Of a stretch of DNA of 64,000 nt, positions 57,989 through 64,000 are shown one piece after another; positions within the stretch are counted from its first letter, which is position 1, and each line of letters opens with the position of its first letter. Source of the DNA: Haloterrigena gelatinilytica (GTDB lineage: Archaea; Halobacteriota; Halobacteria; Halobacteriales; Natrialbaceae); the NCBI RefSeq assembly GCF_013342145.1, contig NZ_JABUQZ010000001.1:496001-560000 (forward strand), in the 5' to 3' direction. The translations under genes and the position numbers were made by a program. The notes under the pieces are model-generated. The model saw only the letters and a program-made list of their open reading frames with translations. It was not told the origin of the DNA and made no database searches.

Positions 57989-58107
57989 ACGCGTCGATAG
58001 GTCCCGGTGATACGTGTGGATACCGATCTCGATCGGAGTCGAACCCCTGTTCGCGATTCGTTTCGGTATCGAAACCCCGTGAATATCCATCTCCACGGGG
58101 GATACCC

Positions 58108-58155
58108 TATCGGTATATTTTATAATATATCGGAATTATAAAACATATTATTTTG
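58108..58155. promoter_or_regulatory. AT-rich promoter stretch before the EEP gene
   Basis: Several TATA-like runs (TATATTTTATAATATA, TTATAAAACATATTATT) lie here. CATATTATT at about 58144-58152 has the best spacing, about 28 bases before the ATG at 58176. Confidence 0.45.
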
Positions 58156-58175
58156 ATGTCCCGCCGATTCGAGTG

Positions 58176-59162
58176 ATGTTCGACGAGTACCAACGGCGAA
58201 CGGTCGTTCGCGGAATCGGCGGTGCAGCGATCGGATCGGTTCTCGGCTCGGGGGCTGCTTCGGCGGCTGACGACTCGACCGAAGCGACAGCTGACGGACG
58301 GCGTCGATTTGGATTTTCGAGACGGTCTACAACGATCAGGGCCTGTTCGTTCAACGTTCGGTACGATAACCCGTCCGACGAGCACTCGTGGGACGAGCGT
58401 TTGGGTCGGGTCACTGAGACCGTCACCGAGGCCGAGCCCGATCTCCTCGGCGTTCAGGAGGCGCTCGCGAACCAGTACGACGACCTCCGGAACCGACTCG
58501 AGGCGTACGAATGGTACGGTGTCGGTCGGGACGACGGCGACCGCGAGGGCGAAATGGTCCCCGTCGCGTGGCGAGCGGATCGGTTCGAGATGCTCGACCG
58601 GGGCGCATTCTGGCTCTCGGAGACGCCGGCGGAACCGAGCGTCGGCTGGGACGCAGACCTACCGCGCGTGACGACGTGGGCGAGCCTGCGCCACCGCGAG
58701 AGCGGCCGCCGGATCTGGTTCTGCAACACCCACTTCTCTCACGTGAGCGAGACAGCGCGCGCCGAGTCGGCGCGACTCATCCTCGAGCGAGCGCGTGAGC
58801 GGGCGGCCGACGGAATGGACGTCGTCGCGATGGGCGACTTCAACGCGAAGCCGAGTCGTAACCCGTATCGGATCATGACCGGACTGAACGACGACGAGAC
58901 GTCGCCACTCGTCGATCCCCGTCGCGAGGCCGATACGGCAACCGTCGCCGGCCCGTGGGGGACGTACCACGGCTTCACGAACCGGGTCGGCGATCGAATC
59001 GACTACGTCTTCACGGGGGACACCGCGACCGTAAACTGGTATCGGACGCTGCCGATTCTCGAGGACGCCTATCGGTCCGACCACTTGCCCGTGCTCACCG
59101 AACTCGAGTACGGGCCGCGATGGGGGTCCGGCCGGAAGCGCCGGACTGGCCGTCGGGATTAG
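58176..59162 (+). CDS. Exported endonuclease/exonuclease/phosphatase-family protein
   Basis: This is a 328-residue protein. An RRTVVRG motif and hydrophobic stretch suggest Tat export. The EEP core shows SFNVRYDNP, LGVQEAL with the metal Glu, GDFNAKP, DRIDYVF and SDHLPV with the catalytic His. These are typical of secreted nucleases, sphingomyelinase-like or inositol phosphatase-type enzymes. Substrate is unknown. The ATG at 58176 follows a GTG one codon before. Confidence 0.83.
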   Translation: MFDEYQRRTVVRGIGGAAIGSVLGSGAASAADDSTEATADGRRRFGFSRRSTTIRACSFNVRYDNPSDEHSWDERLGRVTETVTEAEPDLLGVQEALANQYDDLRNRLEAYEWYGVGRDDGDREGEMVPVAWRADRFEMLDRGAFWLSETPAEPSVGWDADLPRVTTWASLRHRESGRRIWFCNTHFSHVSETARAESARLILERARERAADGMDVVAMGDFNAKPSRNPYRIMTGLNDDETSPLVDPRREADTATVAGPWGTYHGFTNRVGDRIDYVFTGDTATVNWYRTLPILEDAYRSDHLPVLTELEYGPRWGSGRKRRTGRRD

Positions 59163-59221
59163 GCCCGGTCACACGATTGAAGCGGTGACGATGGGACGTC
59201 CAGTTTCAGTTATTAAAGAAA

Positions 59222-59635
59222 TCACTCGACGCTGATCGTCACCGTTACCTCGGCGCCGTCGGCCAGCGCCTCGACGAGGTCCCGATCGAACCCCTCGGCC
59301 GCGAACGCCGCGCCGTTCATGATCGTCCGGTCGTCGACGTAGTCGCTCGTCCGTCCGACTGCGCTGCGCTCGTTAGTGAACTCGAGGTCGGGATCGCCGC
59401 GCCCCTCGACGGTCTCCGTATAGCCGCCTGCGTCGATCGTGAACGCGATCGTGGCCTCGCGGTCCCGGCAGGCCTCGACGAACTCGGGATCGAAGTCAGC
59501 GGGCGCACGGTCGGCCTCAACGGCGAGGATGCAGTCCCCGGCGGGAGTGAGGTAGTCGTCGGTCGTTACCTCGAACGTGCTCGCGTGCTCCGCGGAGACG
59601 TTCTCGTGACCGCTGGCGCGGATGACTTCTTCCAT
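59222..59635 (-). CDS. DUF371 protein
   Basis: This is a 137-residue protein with the DUF371 pattern common to archaea: IRASGHENVSAEHASTFEVT at the start, LTPAGDCILAVEAD, and a repeated beta-hairpin core. A strand (VTVTISVE) ends it. No activity is known for the family. It is 81 bases downstream of the phosphodiesterase gene on the same strand and may be co-transcribed. Confidence 0.87.
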   Translation of the reverse strand: MEEVIRASGHENVSAEHASTFEVTTDDYLTPAGDCILAVEADRAPADFDPEFVEACRDREATIAFTIDAGGYTETVEGRGDPDLEFTNERSAVGRTSDYVDDRTIMNGAAFAAEGFDRDLVEALADGAEVTVTISVE

Positions 59636-59716
59636 GCCCGTCGGTTCGTTGCCGGGCGGAAAACGGCCTCGAATTGGGTTCGGGACGCGGACGGACTCGA
59701 GCGCGACGCCGCGGGC

Positions 59717-61060
59717 CTAGAGCAGGCTCGCGCCGTCGAACTCGCCGCGGCCGTAGTCGACCTCGAGCAGGTCGAGAATGGTCGGCGTGATGTCGAAGAG
59801 GTCGGCGTCGCCGATCGTGGCTTCGGGCGTGTCGATGTACAGCGACGTGTTGTCGAAGCTGTGCATGCCGTTTCGCGGGCCGCTCGTGAAGATGTCCGAA
59901 TCGGCCTTGAACCCGGACTTGAGGTCGAAGCCCTTGTTCGGGATCGCGACCAGGTCCGGCGCGATGTCGTCGTGGTCGCCGCGGAAGGCTTCCTCCTTCT
60001 CGACGACGCGCTCGACGACCTTGTTGCCGTCGGGGCCCTCGAGCGCTTCCAGATCGGCCTTGAGCTGGTCGCGGACCTCGTCGTACTCGTCCTCGGGGAC
60101 GGAGCCGCGCGGTTCCCGACCCTCGAGGTTGATGTAGAACCGACCCGGAATGAACGAGTAGGCCTTGGTGTCGTCGGCGATGTCGCCGAGTTCCTCGGGG
60201 TCGTCGGTCTTGAAGGAGAGCCAGCCCTCCTCTCGGAGCCACTCGTTGAAGTGGACCTCGTAGTCGAGGCTGGTGAAGCCGTGGTCGGAGGCGACGATCA
60301 TGGTGACGTCATCGGGCAGCGCGTCGCGGAGCCGACCGATGTAGTCGTCGACCTTCCGATAGAAGTCGATGAACTCGTCCTTGTACTCGCCGTCGCGCTC
60401 GTAGTCCTTAAAGAGGAAGTGGTTGACCCGGTCGGTCGTCATGAAGACGCCGAAGAAGAGGTCCCAGTCGTCCTCCTCGATGTAGTGTTTGAAGGCCTCG
60501 AAGCGCGCGTCGACCGTCGCGTGGGCGTCCTCGATGAACTCCGATTTGTCCTCCTGGTGGCCGAGTTTCGGGTTGACGTCGATCCGGTAGTCCAGCGTCT
60601 CGAGGTAGTCGCGGACGTCGTCGGGGTAGGCCGCCTTCTCCAGCCCCGGCGAGAGGAATCCGGAGACCATCCGCTGGACGTTGCGCTGGGGCGGGAAGGT
60701 GACGGGGACGTTCAGCACCGTCGCCTTGCGGCCGTCCTCCTGGACGCGGTCCCAGACGCGGTCGGCCTGGACCTCCCGTCCCATCGGGACGTAGGTGTCG
60801 TAGGTGCCGACCTCGCGGTCCTGAAAGCCGTAAACGCCGGTCTCGCCGGGGTTGACCCCGGTCGTCAGCGACGGCCAGCAGGCGCTGGACTCGGGCGGAA
60901 CGATGCTCGAGATCTCACCGGCCGTCCCTTCGTCGGCGATCGCGGCGAAGTTCGGGAACAGTTCTTCGTTCTCCGAGAGGAGACTATACGGCACGCCGTC
61001 GACCCCAATAAACGCGACACGGGGGGCGTCGTCGCCCCGCAGTCGATCGAACAGACCCAT
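59717..61060 (-). CDS. Alkaline phosphatase-superfamily phosphodiesterase (type I NPP-like)
   Basis: This is a 447-residue soluble enzyme. The N-terminal metal site begins VAFIGVDGVPYSLLSE, and the nucleophile region is PPESSACWPSLTTGVNPG, where Ser replaces the common Thr. Further metal ligands are in DRVNHFLFK, ASDHGFTS and the GMHSFDN histidine region. Members hydrolyse phosphodiester or nucleotide pyrophosphate bonds; substrate is unknown. The ATG at 61060 (MGLFDRLRG) is preferred. Confidence 0.85.
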   Translation of the reverse strand: MGLFDRLRGDDAPRVAFIGVDGVPYSLLSENEELFPNFAAIADEGTAGEISSIVPPESSACWPSLTTGVNPGETGVYGFQDREVGTYDTYVPMGREVQADRVWDRVQEDGRKATVLNVPVTFPPQRNVQRMVSGFLSPGLEKAAYPDDVRDYLETLDYRIDVNPKLGHQEDKSEFIEDAHATVDARFEAFKHYIEEDDWDLFFGVFMTTDRVNHFLFKDYERDGEYKDEFIDFYRKVDDYIGRLRDALPDDVTMIVASDHGFTSLDYEVHFNEWLREEGWLSFKTDDPEELGDIADDTKAYSFIPGRFYINLEGREPRGSVPEDEYDEVRDQLKADLEALEGPDGNKVVERVVEKEEAFRGDHDDIAPDLVAIPNKGFDLKSGFKADSDIFTSGPRNGMHSFDNTSLYIDTPEATIGDADLFDITPTILDLLEVDYGRGEFDGASLL

Positions 61061-61237
61061 GGGCGTGGGTAGTTCGACCGCATACAAGAACCTTCGTTTC
61101 GAGACACTGTGTTGAGAACAACTGACACTAGTTCACGTGGGACCGTACGGCACCGATGGCGGGACGGCTCAGAGCCCGACAGCGATGCAATGACCGCTCG
61201 AACGACTGACTCGAGGCCTGCGACGGGGGCAGCGGGC

Positions 61238-61369
61238 TTACTCGTCCTCGTCGCCCTCGGCCGGATCGAAGTTCTCGGGAACGACCGTCAGGTGGGCCAT
61301 ACCGACGCCGGACTCGGGGACGTCGGCGTCGTCGTCGGACGTTCGCGCGGAGGGGTTGGTGGCTGCCAT
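61238..61369 (-). CDS. 43-residue acidic microprotein
   Basis: The product starts MAATNPSARTSDDDAD and has a second part GMAHLTVVPENFDPAEGDED. The TVVPENFDP segment looks like a conserved core flanked by acidic, likely disordered ends. AATTTTATCC (61396-61405) lies about 32 bases upstream of the start, supporting transcription. No function is known. It lies between the phosphodiesterase and pyrophosphatase genes. Confidence 0.6.
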   Translation of the reverse strand: MAATNPSARTSDDDADVPESGVGMAHLTVVPENFDPAEGDEDE

Positions 61370-61395
61370 GACGAATAGACGTACCGCTGCGAGGG

Positions 61396-61405
61396 GGATA
61401 AAATT
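61396..61405 (-). promoter_or_regulatory. TATA box of the 43-residue microprotein gene
   Basis: AATTTTATCC on the minus strand is centred about 32 bases before the ATG at 61369. Confidence 0.5.
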
Positions 61406-61525
61406 ACCCATGCTCATAATGCATGAGCCGCGCGGACGAACATAACTCGCGCGAATCCGGTAACGACCGCTGGCGGAACCGTCGTCGGCGGCGCGAAAAA
61501 ACGACGTGGCGAGCCGCGGGAGCGA

Positions 61526-62056
61526 CTAGAAGTTCTCCTCGTAGAGCTCCTGTGCGTGTTCGATCGCGTCGTAGGCGGCCTGCTTGTCCTCCCAGCCCTG
61601 CGTCTCGACTTCCTTGCCTTCCTCCAAGTTCTTGTAGGTCGCGAAGAACTCGTCGATCTCGTCGAGTTGCTGCTGGGGGATGTCGTCGAGATCTTCGATG
61701 TGGTCGTAGCGCGGATCCTCGCTGGGGACCGCGATGACCTTGTCGTCCTGCTCGCCGTCGTCGTCCATCTTCATCAGCGCGACGGGACGGGCTTCGATGA
61801 CGCAGCCGGGGAACGTCTGATCCTCGACGAGGACGAGCACGTCGAAGGGGTCCTCGTCGTCGTAGTAGGACTGCGGGATGAAACCGTAGTCGCTCGGATA
61901 GTGGACGTTGCTGTGGAGCACGCGGTCGAGGACGACGCCCGGGATGTCCTTCTCGTACTCGTACTTGTTTCGCTCGCCCTTGAGACACTCCACGACGGCG
62001 TAGATCTCTTCTGGCGGATTCGGTCCGGTCTCGAGGTCTTCCCAGAGGTTGACCAT
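61526..62056 (-). CDS. ppa: Inorganic pyrophosphatase (family I)
   Basis: This is a 176-residue soluble enzyme. It shows ECLKGERNKYEYEKD (substrate Lys and Arg), HYPSDYGFIPQ, the metal-site DEDPFDVLVLV and the later KVIAVPSEDPRYD. It hydrolyses pyrophosphate, pulling biosynthetic reactions forward. It is acidic throughout. The ATG at 62056 is chosen because GTACTTTTTG (62081-62090) lies 29 bases before it. Confidence 0.95.
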   Translation of the reverse strand: MVNLWEDLETGPNPPEEIYAVVECLKGERNKYEYEKDIPGVVLDRVLHSNVHYPSDYGFIPQSYYDDEDPFDVLVLVEDQTFPGCVIEARPVALMKMDDDGEQDDKVIAVPSEDPRYDHIEDLDDIPQQQLDEIDEFFATYKNLEEGKEVETQGWEDKQAAYDAIEHAQELYEENF

Positions 62057-62080
62057 GTACCGGAGACTCCATCGGTGGAT

Positions 62081-62090
62081 CAAAAAGTAC
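62081..62090 (-). promoter_or_regulatory. ppa: TATA box of ppa
   Basis: GTACTTTTTG on the minus strand is centred about 29 bases before the ATG at 62056. Confidence 0.5.
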
Positions 62091-62230
62091 TTTCGTAATC
62101 GAGTGTCACATTGTAGACGACGGTTGCCAGATACACGACATGAGATCCGGACAAGACCCACCAGTGTCCGGCGGTCGCAGAGCCGATCGGCTAGCCGCCG
62201 GTCGCGCATACGAGGGATTAGTTGACAAGT

Positions 62231-62240
62231 CTTAAATAGT
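62231..62240 (+). promoter_or_regulatory. TATA box of the PadR gene
   Basis: CTTAAATAGT is centred 26 bases before the ATG at 62261. Confidence 0.65.
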
Positions 62241-62260
62241 CTGGTGACATTTGCACAAGT

Positions 62261-62620
62261 ATGTCAGAGGCACAATCAATCACCGGCGAACAGAGTATTG
62301 CACGCGAACTCACCGCGTTCCAGACCAACATCCTCACGATCCTGGCCAAAGAGCCGATGTACGGCCTGGCGATCAAGCGCGAACTCGAGGACTACTACGG
62401 AACGGAAGTAAACCACGGGCGTCTCTACCCGAACCTCGACGAACTCGTCGACCTCGGGCTGGTCGAGAAGAGCGAACTCGACAAGCGAACCAACCAGTAC
62501 TCGCTGACCGACGACGGCTACGACGCCGTCCTCGACGGCGTCCAGTGGTCGCTCTCGAAGATCGTCACCGACGACGAGCGCGCCGACGAGATCCGCGACA
62601 TCGTCGAGAACAGCTACTAA
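62261..62620 (+). CDS. PadR-family transcription regulator
   Basis: This is a 119-residue winged-helix protein. TAFQTNILTILAKEPMYGLAI, then NHGRLYPNLDELVDLGLVE and the wing NQYSLTDDGYDAV are the PadR pattern. A C-terminal helix (DERADEIRDIVENSY) would form the dimer. It is divergent from ppa, with 204 bases between the start codons. Targets and inducers are unknown. Confidence 0.9.
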   Translation: MSEAQSITGEQSIARELTAFQTNILTILAKEPMYGLAIKRELEDYYGTEVNHGRLYPNLDELVDLGLVEKSELDKRTNQYSLTDDGYDAVLDGVQWSLSKIVTDDERADEIRDIVENSY

Positions 62621-62659
62621 CGCACGCGGCTGCGATTCCACCAGAACCACTCGTTGCGG

Positions 62660-63298
62660 TTATCGGCCCCGGCGGTCGGGGACCGAACGATCGGCCGTCT
62701 CGGAGATCAGCTCGATCGATTCCGCGATCGCGTCCCGCTGTTCGGCGGACGGCCACGCATTTCTCACGAAGTACTCGGTACGGAACTCCCGGAGCTCCGC
62801 GTCCGTGAGCTCCGCGATCGGCTTCGCGTAGTGGTTGCTCGCGAAATCGGCGAGCGTCGCGGCGTTGTCGCCGTGGACGTCGCCGTGGTTCTCGCGGACG
62901 CGCTCGACGAGCTCCCGGTTGCGCGCCGCGACGTCGTTCCAGTCGTCCGGATCGCCCGTCCCTTCGAGGGGGATCTCGACCGCGCGCGAGAGGTCGGCGA
63001 TCCGGTCGGTCCGGATGACGCCCCGTTCACTGTCGTGCCACTCCGCGGGATGGAGGACGAGGGTGTCGCCGCCGTCGTCGTCGCGAACCCGGGCGGTGAA
63101 ATCGTACTCGGAGAGAAGCGTCGCGCGCCGCTCCCTGCGCGCTTCGGCCTCGTTCTCGTCGGGCGTCTCGCGCGCGATCCGCGTGAGCCGTTCGGCCTCG
63201 TCGACGACGTCTGCAGGAAGTTCCGTGGTCTCGAGGTCGCCGGCTCCGTCGTCGGAGTCGGCGCCGGTTTCGGCGAGCGATTCGTTCGAGTCGGTCAT
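62660..63298 (-). CDS. Haloarchaeal rnhA-operon-type protein
   Basis: This is a 212-residue acidic soluble protein that commonly accompanies rnhA in haloarchaea. Recognisable parts are DEAERLTRIARETPDENEA, LLSEYDFTARVR, LVLHPAEWHD and FASNHYAKPIAELTDAEL. No catalytic motif is visible. It follows rnhA on the same strand after 67 bases, with a weak TATA-like GAAAAAGTC about 28 bases before its own start. Function is unknown. Confidence 0.78.
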   Translation of the reverse strand: MTDSNESLAETGADSDDGAGDLETTELPADVVDEAERLTRIARETPDENEAEARRERRATLLSEYDFTARVRDDDGGDTLVLHPAEWHDSERGVIRTDRIADLSRAVEIPLEGTGDPDDWNDVAARNRELVERVRENHGDVHGDNAATLADFASNHYAKPIAELTDAELREFRTEYFVRNAWPSAEQRDAIAESIELISETADRSVPDRRGR

Positions 63299-63365
63299 AC
63301 CGAACCGTACGGCCTCGAGGACTTTTTCCCTTGCCGGTCCGCGCCGGCCGGACGGGAGGTCCGGC

Positions 63366-63959
63366 TCAGGCCGCGTCCAGCGCCTCGTTCACGAGCCCGT
63401 CCGCGCGGTCGTTGACCTCGCGCGGGACGTACTCGAGGGTCCATTCGTCGAACGCGCCGAGCAGTTCGTGGACGGTGACGCGCTTCTCGCGGAGCTCGGG
63501 GTTGTTGGTGTCGTACTCGCCGCGGACCTGCTTGACGATCAGTTCGGAGTCGCCGCGGACGTGGACCTCGTCGTAGCCGTAGTCGCGAGCGGCCTCGAGG
63601 CCGGCGATCAGCGCCTCGTACTCGGCCTGATTGTTGGTCGCCGTTCCGATCGTCTCGCCGTCCTCGGCGACGATCCCGTCGCCGGTGACGATCACCCAGC
63701 CGATCGCGGCCGGGCCGGGGTTCCCGCGCGAGCCGCCGTCGAAGTAGACGTGCGCGCGCCCGCCGCCCTCGCGCAACAGCGCCTCGAGGTCCCGCGGGTT
63801 CGATCCCTGGATGACGACCTTCTCGTCGTAGGCGACGGCCGTCGCGGAGCCGCGGCTCGCCCGCCAACGCTCGTGATCCGTGTTTCCGGACTCGACCGAC
63901 ACCCCTGCTTCCTCGAGTCGTGCTCGAGCCGTCTCGACGTCGCACTCGATGACCGGCAT
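63366..63959 (-). CDS. rnhA: Ribonuclease HI
   Basis: This is a 197-residue enzyme. A 68-residue N-terminal region precedes the RNase H fold. Catalytic residues are Asp in YFDGGSRGNPGPAA, Glu in NNQAEYEAL, Asp in RGDSELIVKQ and Asp in NDRADGLV. It removes RNA from RNA-DNA hybrids in replication and repair. TATA-like GACTTTATCC (63984-63993) lies about 30 bases upstream. Confidence 0.94.
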   Translation of the reverse strand: MPVIECDVETARARLEEAGVSVESGNTDHERWRASRGSATAVAYDEKVVIQGSNPRDLEALLREGGGRAHVYFDGGSRGNPGPAAIGWVIVTGDGIVAEDGETIGTATNNQAEYEALIAGLEAARDYGYDEVHVRGDSELIVKQVRGEYDTNNPELREKRVTVHELLGAFDEWTLEYVPREVNDRADGLVNEALDAA

Positions 63960-63983
63960 TCGTTGCCGATATCCGCCGGAATC

Positions 63984-63993
63984 GGATAAAGTC
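63984..63993 (-). promoter_or_regulatory. rnhA: TATA box of rnhA
   Basis: GACTTTATCC on the minus strand is centred about 30 bases before the ATG at 63959. Confidence 0.55.
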
Positions 63994-64000
63994 TTTCCGG

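Noticed and set aside
63790-63810. GGGTTCGATCCC-like stretch resembling a tRNA T arm
   Set aside because: It codes for QGSNPRD inside rnhA and no acceptor stem or anticodon arm can be paired around it.

Overview
The window is chromosomal DNA from a halophilic archaeon (Halobacteria). The evidence is high G+C, strongly acidic proteins, twin-arginine secretion signals on most exported proteins, and TATA boxes about 25-30 bases before start codons (leaderless transcripts). Archaeal information-processing genes are present (SecE/Spt5, FttA, aEF-1beta, NreA, NucS) together with dodecin. No rRNA, tRNA or CRISPR array was seen. Genus is not decidable here; a Natrialbales-type relative is a guess.

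Region 1 (1-9151) is a maltodextrin/starch utilisation block: the end of a GH13 amylase-type enzyme, a MalE/F/G-like ABC importer read leftward, a divergent MalK-like ATPase, a GH15 glucoamylase, a TrmB-type sugar regulator, and a KDPG aldolase that would feed glucose into the semi-phosphorylative Entner-Doudoroff route. Region 2 (9227-21754) holds an HtrA protease, secE-spt5, a secreted alpha/beta hydrolase, a PHP-domain protein, a dodecin homologue, a Mut7-C RNase, PolX, an AN1-finger rhomboid, endonuclease V, a stress protein and an SDR. Region 3 (21755-23033) is an accessory patch: a probable relic of an IS200/IS605-type right end, two related zinc-ribbon microproteins and a small winged-helix protein.

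Region 4 (23131-31964) holds a DASS transporter, a tautomerase, an MFS carrier, a UspA, an AT-rich patch with a small membrane protein, an ArsA/Get3-type ATPase, a membrane glycosyltransferase and a damaged aminotransferase. Region 5 (32077-41576) has a secreted subtilase, a CinA-type amidase, several membrane proteins, a CPBP protein, a DUF302 protein, an AI-2E family protein and an NhaC antiporter. Region 6 (41985-50610) has NreA, a two-finger zinc protein with aEF-1beta, an MFS carrier, NucS, a Tat lipoprotein and the termination nuclease FttA. Region 7 (50876-63959) has a Pot-type ABC importer, TrkH with a coupled small membrane protein, endonuclease III, a secreted EEP-family nuclease/phosphatase, a phosphodiesterase, inorganic pyrophosphatase, a PadR regulator and RNase HI.

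The most unusual signals are: (a) runs of perfect hairpins directly behind spt5 (11570-11712) and fttA (50621-50765), whose products cooperate in archaeal transcription termination, plus a bulged hairpin behind nreA; (b) a dodecin homologue lacking both key flavin-contact residues; (c) two related convergent zinc-ribbon microprotein genes beside a transposon relic; (d) an aminotransferase with a frame-scrambled, shortened segment; (e) a near-identical 11-base motif in the malE-malF gap and at the trmB start.
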